Source: Phycisphaerae bacterium (lineage in GTDB: Bacteria; Planctomycetota; Phycisphaerae; UBA1845; Fen-1342). From it: a stretch of DNA of 64,000 nt. Numbering within the stretch: the first letter of the stretch is position 1; each line of letters opens with the position of its first letter. The notes beneath the pieces were generated by a model. It was not told the DNA's origin. It saw only the letters and a program-made list of their open reading frames with translations, and did no database searches. The DNA is taken from the NCBI GenBank assembly GCA_022072445.1, contig JAJVHV010000002.1, positions 1-64,000 on the forward strand, read 5' to 3'. The translations under genes and the position numbers were made by a program. Below, piece by piece: positions 53,502 through 62,267 of this stretch.

Positions 53502-54509
53502 ATGTCCCGTACTTCCATCCCCACGCGACTCTGCCTGATCGCTTGCGGCGCGTTGCTGCTGGTGGCGGCGTCGGCGGCGCTGGGGCCGAGTCGGCTGACG
53601 TGGGACGAGGTGCTGAACCCGGCGCAGAGCCGCATGTTCTGGACCTATCGCCTGCCGCGGACGCTGCTGGCCGCGGTCGCGGGCGCCGGCTTGGCGCTGG
53701 GGGGCGTCGTATTTCAATCGCTCTTCCGAAATCCGCTGGCGACGCCCTACACGCTGGGCATCGCGAGCGGCGCGTCGCTGGCGGCCGCGCTGACGATTCT
53801 GTCCGGCTGGGGCGCGGTGCGTCTCGCCGGCCTGCCCAGCGTTCCGCTTGCGGCGTTTGCAGGCAGCCTTGCCGCCCTGGGCATGGTCTTTCTCGTGGCG
53901 CGGACGCGCGGCGGACGTGACATGGCCCGCCTGCTGCTGGCGGGCGTGTGCATGAGCTATCTAACCGCCGCCGGCATCATGCTGGCGCACACGCTGGCCG
54001 AGCGGAGCGTGAGCAGCGACATCCTGATCTGGACGATGGGCACTCTGTCGCGCTTCAAGCGCAGCGGAGCGCTCGAAGTGCTGGTCGGCCTGCTGCCGGC
54101 GCTGGCTTTCACGCTCGTGTCGCATCGCGCGCTGGACCTGATCGCGATGGGCGAGGCTGTCGCGGCGGGGCGCGGCGTGGCCGTCGAACGCACGGTGTGG
54201 ACGGGTTTCGTGTTGATCGGCGTGCTGACGGCGGTCATTGTTGCGAATTGCGGGCCGATCGGCTTCGTGGGCCTGATGGTGCCGCACATGGGCCGGGCGC
54301 TGGTCGGACCACGGATCATGCCGTTGGCGCTCAGCTCGATCGCGATCGGCGCGGGGTTTCTCGCGCTGTGCGACGGGCTGGCGCGGATGCTGCTTTTCGA
54401 GATCCCCGTCGGCGTCATCACCAATACGCTCGGGGCGGCGTTTTTCTTTTTCATCCTGGCGACGCGCGATCCATCGGTTCGGCTCGCGGAACGTCCGACG
54501 CGCGGGTGA
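53502..54509 (+). CDS. FecCD-family ABC transporter permease (iron-siderophore/cobalamin type)
   Basis: This 335-residue protein has about nine to ten membrane helices and the FecCD/BtuC motifs: YRLPRTLLAAVAGAGLALGG, FQSLFRNPLATPYTLGIASG, VANCGPIGFVGLMVPHMGR and EIPVGVITNTLGAAFFFFIL. The family imports ferric siderophores, haem or vitamin B12. No ATPase or binding protein follows within the window before the opposing gene, so the system is completed elsewhere or is an orphan. It starts 22 bp after the second lipoprotein. Confidence 0.92.
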   Translation: MSRTSIPTRLCLIACGALLLVAASAALGPSRLTWDEVLNPAQSRMFWTYRLPRTLLAAVAGAGLALGGVVFQSLFRNPLATPYTLGIASGASLAAALTILSGWGAVRLAGLPSVPLAAFAGSLAALGMVFLVARTRGGRDMARLLLAGVCMSYLTAAGIMLAHTLAERSVSSDILIWTMGTLSRFKRSGALEVLVGLLPALAFTLVSHRALDLIAMGEAVAAGRGVAVERTVWTGFVLIGVLTAVIVANCGPIGFVGLMVPHMGRALVGPRIMPLALSSIAIGAGFLALCDGLARMLLFEIPVGVITNTLGAAFFFFILATRDPSVRLAERPTRG

Positions 54510-54620
54510 GCACGCGGTCCGACCCCGCAGCACCAGTGAGGGGGTGCGATGGAGCGAGTTCGGGGGCACACTCGCGTCGAACCCCGCGCTGACGCTTGGG
54601 GCTCGGCTGGGGTGCGCGAC

Positions 54621-57600
54621 TCACGGCCGGCGCAAGTAGGCGGCGATCGCGGCGTCCGGCGTACGCTGTGACGCGAGTGTCAGACGCGCGGCGGCGCCGC
54701 GCGCCGCGTACACGGCGCTAACCCAGTCGGTGTCAAATCCAGCGCGAAGCTGATGAAGCAGCAGGGGACGCGGAGCGCACAGGGCGACGGCCGTGACGAA
54801 ATCGCCGGCGCGGCGTAGCCCGGGGGCGAAGTAGTGCGCGAGGAAAACGTCGTCGTCGCCGACGTCGATCTGATTCACGTCGGCGACGGTCGCGCCGCGG
54901 AGATCGGACTGCGAGCGCGCCAGCAGCACCCACGGACCCGCCGCACCGATCCCGATCATGTCCACGCGCGATTCGTCGTCGGTCAACCCGCTTTGAGCGA
55001 GAAATGCCGCCGCCGTGAGCACGTCCTGAACTTGGCTTGCCAGCGGCGTGAGATTGAACGTGTTGAAGTAGCGGATGCGGCCGGCGGCCTGACGCTCGGC
55101 GTCGCTGCGGGCGGCTTCGCCGGTGGCGAATGCGTCGATCAGCAGGAGCGGATGGCCGTCGCGCAATAGTTCGCGGAGCAGGGGTGTGAGAGTCTCGGCG
55201 GGCTCGTCCAGCAGCACGCCGCGGCCCTCGGCATGGACTACCAGAACGGCGGAGGCGCGCGTCGATTCCGGTACCAGCAGCGTGCCGGGCACGCGATCGC
55301 CGACGGTGCGGCGGGTCAACACCAGTTCCGTCCGGCGGAGGGGCGCGAGCGGCGCATCGCCACCGCCTATCGCCATGTTCTTCGACAGCAGCACTTCGGT
55401 TTCGATCTCGCCGGGTCGCGGCAGAAGGACGTGCAGGCTGTGGCGTAGAGCCGCGGCGAGTTCGGCCAAGGTCGCGGACGCGTCGTCGGAAGACTTACCG
55501 GGCGGGCGGCCGCGGACGTCGGAAATCATCGCGCGGGCCCGCGCGATGAGCGACTCGGCGACCGCGGTGGGCGCTAGCGCCGACGTCGGCAGGCTGCCTG
55601 CGTCCGGAAAGACGCGCATCGACTCCGCCGGCTCGCACTGAAACGGCGCTTCGCGGATCTGCACGGCGTTCGGATCGTGCTTCAGATGCTGTGCGAACCA
55701 GCGATAGACCGCCTCTCGGCTGTCGCGGTTGTAGTTGTGCGGCGCGTCGAATTGGACCTGGGCGAGGTTTGGCGTGGCTCCGTGGAGGCCATAAATCCGC
55801 TCGAGCATGGGGAATTCGCGCGTCGGCGTGTGTTTCGTCCAATCCTGCGTGCAGGAGACCAGCAGCAGCGGGCGCGGCGCCATGCAGGCCGCGATCTCGA
55901 CATTAAACGTGTCGACCCGCAACCCCGGCGCATTCTCGCACAAGCAGCCGCCCTGGAACGTCGCGGAGATCATGTTGACCGGTGCCGCGCAGGCGATGCG
56001 GTCTTCGACGGCTGCCAGCATGAACGTCTGCGTCCCGCCGCCCGATTCACCGGTGCAGCCGATGCGTGCCGGGTCGACGTCGGGCAGGCTGACGAGAAAA
56101 TCGACGGCGCGGATGCTGTTCCAGAGTTGCAGGCCCATGAGGCTGATGCCCCACAGCTCCTCGCGCGGCCCGCCGAACTCGTGGCTCAGTTGCAGGCTGT
56201 CGTTGAAGCCGATCATGTCGTGGCTGAAGACGACGTAGCCCTGCCGCGCCAGGCTGATGCAGCGGCCGGGGATCGAACCCAGCTCGGAATCCTCCAGGCG
56301 GCCGTGCCGCCAGTGGCCATGCGGGCAGAGGACGGCGGGCCAGGGCGGGGCGGCGGTGCCGGGCGATTCGCCTGAGTCCGCAGATTCGCCGCTCGGCCGA
56401 TAGAGGTTGCCGGCGACGAAGAAGCCGGGGAGGCTCTCGAAATACACCTTGGCAATGCGATAGTCGCCGCGGTCGACCTCGCCGAAGATCTGCGCGTTGA
56501 GGGGCGTTCGGGGCGGCATGGGCAACAGACCGCAGCATGCCAGAATGTGCTCGCGCAGCTCGGCGGCGCGGCGCTGCCAGGCGCTTCGGTCGCGGTACTC
56601 CGGCATGTCGAACGACGTTTCCGTGTGGCGGAATGTGCTCATCCGGGCGTCGCGCGGCGTCGCGACTGCCACGGCAGTCGCAGGCGCGCTGGCGGGTGGG
56701 CCGCTGGTTATGAGCCGCGCTTCGGCGATGAAGGCCGGCCGGCCGTGCGGCGCGTCGGGCGCGATGCGGATCGAGACCTGGTCTGCCGAAAGCTCCGCTG
56801 CGGGGATTTCCACGTCCAGCCATTCGAATCCGGAGTAGCCGCCCTTCGCGACGCGGTGTTCGTGGCCGTTGACCGAGACGATGGCGGCGCGCTGGTCGCT
56901 CTTGCTGCCCCAGAGCAGGCGAAGCCGCCCGGGTTGTGCGGCGGGCGCGGGAAGAGCGAACTCGATCGGCCGGTTGCCGCACCAGCGATAGCCGCGGCCG
57001 GCGAACGACTCGTCATTGAACGTGATGCGCGCCGCCGGCCCGGACCCGTGAGTCAGCGCGATGGTCCGCGAAGCGAGCAGCGCGCCGTCGGCCGTGTGCG
57101 CCGAGATGGTCGCGCTGCCGTCGCGCGCCAGGTCGCCGGAGAGCCGCGCGGCGAGCCTTGCCCCACGGGGCAGGTCGGCCTCGCGCGGCGAGATGTCGCC
57201 GAAGTCGGTCGCGAGGCGCAACGACACCGGCCGGCCGGTGTCATTGGTCAACTCGATCGGAACGAGGAACGCGCCGGCCGCCGTTTGCTCGGGCGGCGCC
57301 TGCATGCTGACGACCCGGGACCCATAGGGCGGTTCGCCGGCTGGACGGATGACGATCTTGACCGGTTGCTGGTCGACCTCGAGCGGCAGGCCCGTGACGA
57401 GATCGTCGCCGAGCATCGCTGGCCGCCGGACGCCGTCGATGGTGACGTCGTAGAGCCTGTCGCGCTGCACGGTGTACCACTCGGGGAACTCGTTGAGCCG
57501 GGGGTAGTTCAGCGACAGGCCCATGTGCTCGCGATGCCGGGGATAATCCAGATTCAGGCGGCCGCGCCAGGGTTTGTCGGCCGGCGAGACTTGGCTGGCT

Positions 57601-59201
57601 GATTTGTCCGAAACGCCGCGTTGAACCAGCCCGTACAGCGAATCGCCCACGACCACGGCGCCGAATTCGAGATCGTCGCGCCAAGCGCTGATGCGGGTGC
57701 CGGCAGTCTTCATCAGGGCAACCATCAGCGCGGTGCGGTTGTAGTTGCCGTCGCCATGCCAGCGTTCGACGAACCCGTCGGCCGCCTGCTTGCTCAGGAA
57801 GAGGGGCACGACGCGTTCGAGCCAGGCGCGCGTCTGCGGTTCGTCGACGCGATTCAGCAGCACGACGCCGCTCTCGATCGCATCGGCGAACGCGTCGGCG
57901 CCGTCCCACTGGTCGTATTTGTATGCCGGTGCCGCGGCAGATGTGTCGCTGCTCATCGCATTGATGCCGCGCATGGCACGGAGGACCGCGTCGCGGTAGC
58001 GCGCGTCGCCGGTCAGCAGGTGAAGCGTGTACACCGCGTTGAGCGCGTAGCCCCACGTGTCGGGCGTGGCGCGGTTCAGCACGGCGCCGTCGCTGGGGCG
58101 AATCGACATGAACCACAGACCGTCGTCGTTAACCGCGACCGACAGCAGTCTGTCGATCATTCGCCGCATGGCGGGCAGATAAACGTCGGCCTTGGCGCGG
58201 TCGTGCAGGTGCTCCAGGGCCGCCAACTCCGAGAGTCCGGCGATGATCTCATTTCCGTGGTCGATCAGGGAGAGTACATCCTGTCGCGGCTTGCCGGCGT
58301 CAAAGTCCCATGAGTGGCACGGCAGGCCGCCGGATTTCGGCAGCATGTCGATAAAGTACGCGTCGCCGATGCGTTCGGCCCACTGCTTGTAGCGCGGGTC
58401 GCCGGTCGCGGTGTAAAGCCGGCAGAGCTGTTGGAGCATGTTTCCGTTGACTTCGGCCAGCTCGCTGGGGATGCGGCCGAAGCGGGTCGTCACCGGGGCC
58501 GCGGCGCAGATGTCATCGGTCAGGCCGCGAGCGCGCTCAAACCAGGCGTTGTGGCCGGTCAGCTCGGCGATGGGCAGCAGGCCGTCCTTGACGTACTCGC
58601 TGGCGCCGAAGATCACGCGGCTGACGTCGCCGGGGAGCGGGCCGGTGGCGCGCAGCGGCTCCCAAGGTCCGCTCTCCGCGAGCCGCGCGACGTCGTCGAC
58701 CCCGACCGTCCAGCGCCCGGGGACGGCGAACGCGCCGCGGTCGATGTCGTAGTGATCCGGCAGCCGGCCGAGCCGCGTCGTGAGGCGGATTTCGTCGATC
58801 AGCGTCTGGCGGACGGGCCCTTCATAAGCCTCCCGGTCCAGCAGGTACGACGTGATGACAAAGAACGACCAAAGGTCCGCCGCCGAGTTCTCCGGCGACC
58901 AGATGCGTCCGTTGAGATTCTGCGGCAGGAGTGCGTTGCCGCTTCCGCGGCGCGTGTACCAGGCCTGCATCACGCGGCGGCTGCGACTGAAGCACTCGGC
59001 GGCCTGCCGGGCGTTCTGCGCGGCGAGCGCCCAGACGTCGTCGAGATGCTGGTCGGCAGGCGGCAACTTTCGGCCGTCTTGCGCGTGCGACGGTTGATTC
59101 GCAGAGACGGCCGGCTCGCGGCGGGCAGAGTCACAACCGCCGGCGATGAGCAGTCCACCCGTCAGAGCAACGCACGCAATCGGCCAGCCGTGGAATCGCA
59201 T
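54621..59201 (-). CDS. Giant lipoprotein: alpha/alpha-barrel, beta-sandwich and two alpha/beta-hydrolase domains
   Basis: The start at 59201 has AAGGA eight bases upstream and begins a lipoprotein signal (LIAGGC, Cys23). In order: an alpha-helical barrel (about 50-540) like those of glycoside hydrolases or glycan lyases (DLWSFFVITSYLLDRE, GLPCHSWDFDAG, DTWGYALNAVYTL), and one or two beta-sandwich regions (about 600-850). An acetyl-xylan-esterase-type alpha/beta hydrolase follows (about 870-1200), with Ser1053 in GESGGGTQ, Asp in CTQDWT and His in APHNYN. Last comes a second, degenerate hydrolase-like domain (IGIGAAGPW lacks the serine). It probably removes acyl groups and trims a polysaccharide at the cell surface. 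It is divergent from the catabolic operon, which may use its product. Confidence 0.8.
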   Translation of the reverse strand: MRFHGWPIACVALTGGLLIAGGCDSARREPAVSANQPSHAQDGRKLPPADQHLDDVWALAAQNARQAAECFSRSRRVMQAWYTRRGSGNALLPQNLNGRIWSPENSAADLWSFFVITSYLLDREAYEGPVRQTLIDEIRLTTRLGRLPDHYDIDRGAFAVPGRWTVGVDDVARLAESGPWEPLRATGPLPGDVSRVIFGASEYVKDGLLPIAELTGHNAWFERARGLTDDICAAAPVTTRFGRIPSELAEVNGNMLQQLCRLYTATGDPRYKQWAERIGDAYFIDMLPKSGGLPCHSWDFDAGKPRQDVLSLIDHGNEIIAGLSELAALEHLHDRAKADVYLPAMRRMIDRLLSVAVNDDGLWFMSIRPSDGAVLNRATPDTWGYALNAVYTLHLLTGDARYRDAVLRAMRGINAMSSDTSAAAPAYKYDQWDGADAFADAIESGVVLLNRVDEPQTRAWLERVVPLFLSKQAADGFVERWHGDGNYNRTALMVALMKTAGTRISAWRDDLEFGAVVVGDSLYGLVQRGVSDKSASQVSPADKPWRGRLNLDYPRHREHMGLSLNYPRLNEFPEWYTVQRDRLYDVTIDGVRRPAMLGDDLVTGLPLEVDQQPVKIVIRPAGEPPYGSRVVSMQAPPEQTAAGAFLVPIELTNDTGRPVSLRLATDFGDISPREADLPRGARLAARLSGDLARDGSATISAHTADGALLASRTIALTHGSGPAARITFNDESFAGRGYRWCGNRPIEFALPAPAAQPGRLRLLWGSKSDQRAAIVSVNGHEHRVAKGGYSGFEWLDVEIPAAELSADQVSIRIAPDAPHGRPAFIAEARLITSGPPASAPATAVAVATPRDARMSTFRHTETSFDMPEYRDRSAWQRRAAELREHILACCGLLPMPPRTPLNAQIFGEVDRGDYRIAKVYFESLPGFFVAGNLYRPSGESADSGESPGTAAPPWPAVLCPHGHWRHGRLEDSELGSIPGRCISLARQGYVVFSHDMIGFNDSLQLSHEFGGPREELWGISLMGLQLWNSIRAVDFLVSLPDVDPARIGCTGESGGGTQTFMLAAVEDRIACAAPVNMISATFQGGCLCENAPGLRVDTFNVEIAACMAPRPLLLVSCTQDWTKHTPTREFPMLERIYGLHGATPNLAQVQFDAPHNYNRDSREAVYRWFAQHLKHDPNAVQIREAPFQCEPAESMRVFPDAGSLPTSALAPTAVAESLIARARAMISDVRGRPPGKSSDDASATLAELAAALRHSLHVLLPRPGEIETEVLLSKNMAIGGGDAPLAPLRRTELVLTRRTVGDRVPGTLLVPESTRASAVLVVHAEGRGVLLDEPAETLTPLLRELLRDGHPLLLIDAFATGEAARSDAERQAAGRIRYFNTFNLTPLASQVQDVLTAAAFLAQSGLTDDESRVDMIGIGAAGPWVLLARSQSDLRGATVADVNQIDVGDDDVFLAHYFAPGLRRAGDFVTAVALCAPRPLLLHQLRAGFDTDWVSAVYAARGAAARLTLASQRTPDAAIAAYLRRP

Positions 59202-59319
59202 CGAACGTGTCCTTGGATAGGCGGCGCTCGGCCTCAGCGGACCGCGGCCGCGCAAAACGCTGAAGATGATGACGCCGTGTTGTACCGAGCCCGCGGACGG
59301 GTTACAAACGCCCGGCAGA

Positions 59320-60792
59320 ATGCCTCCGCCGCGCATCCGCGTTCGACAGATCGAGTTTTGCATGAGTGATTGCTTGGCGCGGCTGCCGTTCCGCTTCGGG
59401 GGTGCGACGATGCGCTGGGCGCCCATGCTGACGTGCCGCGTGCGGATCGACGTGCAGGACGGCGCGGCGGCCGTCGGCCACTCCGCCGATCTGCTCGTGC
59501 CGAAGTGGTTTGACAAGCGGAGCGGGCGGACGTTTCGCGACGACGTGAACGATCTGACGTCGGCGGCGCGGAACGCCGCCGCCGCGGTCACGGCCCATGA
59601 CGTCCCGCCGATGGCGCTCTTTGAGCTGTGGCAGCGCGCCCACGCCACCTGTGTCGGGCGGAGCGATGAGGAGAGCCAGAATGCCGACGGCCTATCGCGG
59701 TTGGCGCGAGGTTTCGGCGTGGCGCTCGTCGAGCGTGCGCTGATCGACGCGGTGTGCCGGTCACACGTCTGCACGTTCTTCCAGGCACTGCGCCGCGACC
59801 TGCTCGGCTTCGACGCCGGCGCGGTCCACCCGGAGCTGCGCGGCTGGAGCCTGGCGGCGTCGCTGCCGACTCAGCCGCTGCGGAGCGTGCGCGTCCGGCA
59901 CACCCTCGGACTGAGCGACGCGCTGCGGGCCGCGGACATTTCGGCGGCCGAGCGCCTGAGCGACGGACTGCCGCAGGCGCTGGACGAAGCGATTCGCGCC
60001 TATGGGCTGACGTCCTTCAAGCTCAAGCTCAGCGGCGACGTCGATCATGACGCGGAGCGGCTGCGGAGTGCGTGGGACGTGATCGAGCGAAACGTCGGTG
60101 CCGCGCCGCTGATCACGCTGGACGGCAACGAACAATTCAGGCAGCTTGCCGCAGTCCTGGCATTGCTCGAGCGACTGGCGGCCGACGAGCGCGGGCGGCG
60201 ATTGCTCGGCCGCGTGAGTTTCATCGAGCAGCCGCTGCCGCGCGACGCGATGAATCCGCTCGAGGCGGCCATGGTCGCGTCGATCGAGCGATTCGCGCCG
60301 CTGCTGATCGACGAAGCCGACGATCGGCTGGAGAGCTTTCCGCGCGCCGTCGCGTGCGGCTATCGCGGCGTCTCGGTGAAGAACTGCAAGGGCGTCATTC
60401 GCGCGCTGCTGAATCGCGGATTGTGCGAGCTTTACTCGCGGCGGCGGGGCACGGCGTTCTTCCAGAGCGCCGAGGACCTGACCAACCTGCCCGTGCTGGC
60501 GCTTCAGCAGGATCTGGCGACGGTGGCGACGCTCGGGCTTTCACACGTCGAGCGGAACGGACAGCACTACTTCCGCGGCCTCGATCATCTCCCTTCGGAC
60601 GAGGCCCGCGACGCCGCCGCGGCGCATCCCGACCTTTACCGGGCCGACGCGCGCGGCGCTTTCCTGCGAATCGAGAACGGCTGCGTGGCGCTCGATTCGC
60701 TTCAACGCGCGGGGTACGGCTACGATCTGCCGATTCGAGTCGAGCAGCGCACGCCGCTGGCGGCGTGGTCATTTCCGGAACACGACGCGTGA
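59320..60792 (+). CDS. Enolase-superfamily enzyme (mandelate racemase/muconate lactonizing type)
   Basis: The ATG at 59320 is chosen because conserved sequence begins there; ATGs at 59266 and 59269 are alternatives. The 490-residue enzyme has the superfamily catalytic set: the KxK motif Lys234/Lys236 (SFKLKLSGD), metal ligands Asp268 (TLDGNEQF), Glu303 (FIEQPLP) and Asp331 (LLIDEADD), and Lys354 (SVKNCKG). It should abstract the proton next to a carboxylate, as in racemases and sugar-acid dehydratases. It is longer than most members. Its stop overlaps the next start (GTGA). Substrate unknown. Confidence 0.88.
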   Translation: MPPPRIRVRQIEFCMSDCLARLPFRFGGATMRWAPMLTCRVRIDVQDGAAAVGHSADLLVPKWFDKRSGRTFRDDVNDLTSAARNAAAAVTAHDVPPMALFELWQRAHATCVGRSDEESQNADGLSRLARGFGVALVERALIDAVCRSHVCTFFQALRRDLLGFDAGAVHPELRGWSLAASLPTQPLRSVRVRHTLGLSDALRAADISAAERLSDGLPQALDEAIRAYGLTSFKLKLSGDVDHDAERLRSAWDVIERNVGAAPLITLDGNEQFRQLAAVLALLERLAADERGRRLLGRVSFIEQPLPRDAMNPLEAAMVASIERFAPLLIDEADDRLESFPRAVACGYRGVSVKNCKGVIRALLNRGLCELYSRRRGTAFFQSAEDLTNLPVLALQQDLATVATLGLSHVERNGQHYFRGLDHLPSDEARDAAAAHPDLYRADARGAFLRIENGCVALDSLQRAGYGYDLPIRVEQRTPLAAWSFPEHDA

Positions 60793-62267
60793 AATACACG
60801 ACGCCCGGACAACATCGCAGCGTCGACGCGTTTCGCCAGCATCTGGCGTCGATTGACGCTGCGCTGGGCTGCGACGATCGATTGCTCGGCGGCGCCGGCC
60901 CGCTCGGGCAGCCGGTGTTCGTGCACGAACGGAGAATCGGCAACCGCTGGGCGATTCACCCGATGGAGGGCTGGGACGGCACGCACGACGGCCTGCCCAG
61001 CGAGCTGACGCTGCGTCGCTGGCGAAACTTCGGCCGCAGCGGCGCCAAGCTGATCTGGGGCGGCGAGGCCTTCGCCGTTTGCGCAGAAGGCCGCGCCAAC
61101 CCGCGCCAGCTCTTCCACAATCCGAGCGCCGATACGGCCGGCGGACTGGCCGCGCTGCGCGCTGAGATCATCTCCGGCCATCGCGAGCAGGGCGAGTCGT
61201 CCGACGACCTGTTCATCGGTCTGCAACTGACGCACTCCGGCCGCTTCGCCCGGCCGTGGATCGAGCACGACGACGGCGTCCGCTGCGTGTCACGGGCCGC
61301 GCCGCGCATCGTCCATGCTCACCCCCTGCTCGACCAGCGCTTCGGCGCCGACGCGCGCGGCACCCTGCTCACGGATGCCGAGCTGGAGGGCATCGCCGAG
61401 GCCTTCATCGCCGCCGGCCGTCTCGCCTGGAACGTCGGCTTCGATTTCGTCGACGTCAAATGTTGCCACGGGTATCTGCTACACGAGCTGCTCTCGGCGC
61501 ACACACGCGACGGCCGCTACGGCGGCCCGCTCGATAATCGAATCCGCTTGATCACGTCGATCATCGACGAAATGCACCGCGCCTGCCCGGGACTGCACGT
61601 CGGCGTGCGCGTCTCGATCTGCGACGCCATCCCGCACGTCGCTGATGTGCAGACGCGCCGCGGCCGCGCCGCCGACTGGCCGAACGACACGCCTTATCGC
61701 TATGGATTCGGTGTCGACGCCCGCAACCCGCAACGACCGGATTTCGACGAGCCGCTCGCTTTCCTGCGAATTCTGCACGCACATTGCGTCCGGCTCGTCA
61801 ACCTGAGCATCGGGTCGCCCTACTACTGCCCGCACCTGCAGCGCCCGGCCGCCTATCCGCCCTCCGACGGCTACCTGCCGCCCGAAGACCCGCTGGCGGG
61901 CGTGGCGTTGCATCTGTCGGCGGTGCGGCGCTGCAAGACGGCGCTGCCGGAAATGCTGTTCGTCGGCTCGGGCTACAGCTATCTTCAGGAGTACCTGCCG
62001 CACGTCGCACAGCACGAGGTCGGCGGCGGGCACGTCGATTTCGTGGGTATCGGGCGGATGGCGCTGAGCTATCCGGAGCTGCCGCTGGACGTGCTGCGGG
62101 AGCGGCCGTTGCAGCACAAGCGCATCTGCCGCACACTGAGCGACTGCACCAGCGCGCCACGGGCCGGGCTTGTCAGCGGTTGCTACCCCCTCGATCCGCA
62201 CTACCGCGCCGCGCCGAGTGCCACGATCATGCACACACTCAAAAAACAGGCCGCGGAGCGCCCGTGA
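60789..62267 (+). CDS. Old yellow enzyme-type NADH:flavin oxidoreductase
   Basis: The GTG at 60789 overlaps the upstream stop (GTGA). The 492-residue protein is an FMN TIM barrel of the OYE/2,4-dienoyl-CoA reductase family: GLQLTHSGRFARPW, CCHGYLLHELLSAHTRDG, YGGPLDNRIRLITSI and VGSGYSYLQEYLP. The C-terminal FAD/NAD domains of dienoyl-CoA reductases are absent. It should reduce an activated C=C or act on a related keto-sugar intermediate; substrate unknown. Coupling to an enolase-superfamily enzyme on one side and a transporter on the other points to one pathway. Confidence 0.88.
   Translation: MKYTTPGQHRSVDAFRQHLASIDAALGCDDRLLGGAGPLGQPVFVHERRIGNRWAIHPMEGWDGTHDGLPSELTLRRWRNFGRSGAKLIWGGEAFAVCAEGRANPRQLFHNPSADTAGGLAALRAEIISGHREQGESSDDLFIGLQLTHSGRFARPWIEHDDGVRCVSRAAPRIVHAHPLLDQRFGADARGTLLTDAELEGIAEAFIAAGRLAWNVGFDFVDVKCCHGYLLHELLSAHTRDGRYGGPLDNRIRLITSIIDEMHRACPGLHVGVRVSICDAIPHVADVQTRRGRAADWPNDTPYRYGFGVDARNPQRPDFDEPLAFLRILHAHCVRLVNLSIGSPYYCPHLQRPAAYPPSDGYLPPEDPLAGVALHLSAVRRCKTALPEMLFVGSGYSYLQEYLPHVAQHEVGGGHVDFVGIGRMALSYPELPLDVLRERPLQHKRICRTLSDCTSAPRAGLVSGCYPLDPHYRAAPSATIMHTLKKQAAERP

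Noticed and set aside
59202-59774. N-terminal extension of the giant lipoprotein (open to 59774)
   Set aside because: The extension is antisense to the enolase-superfamily gene and lies before a clear lipoprotein signal with its own ribosome-binding site.
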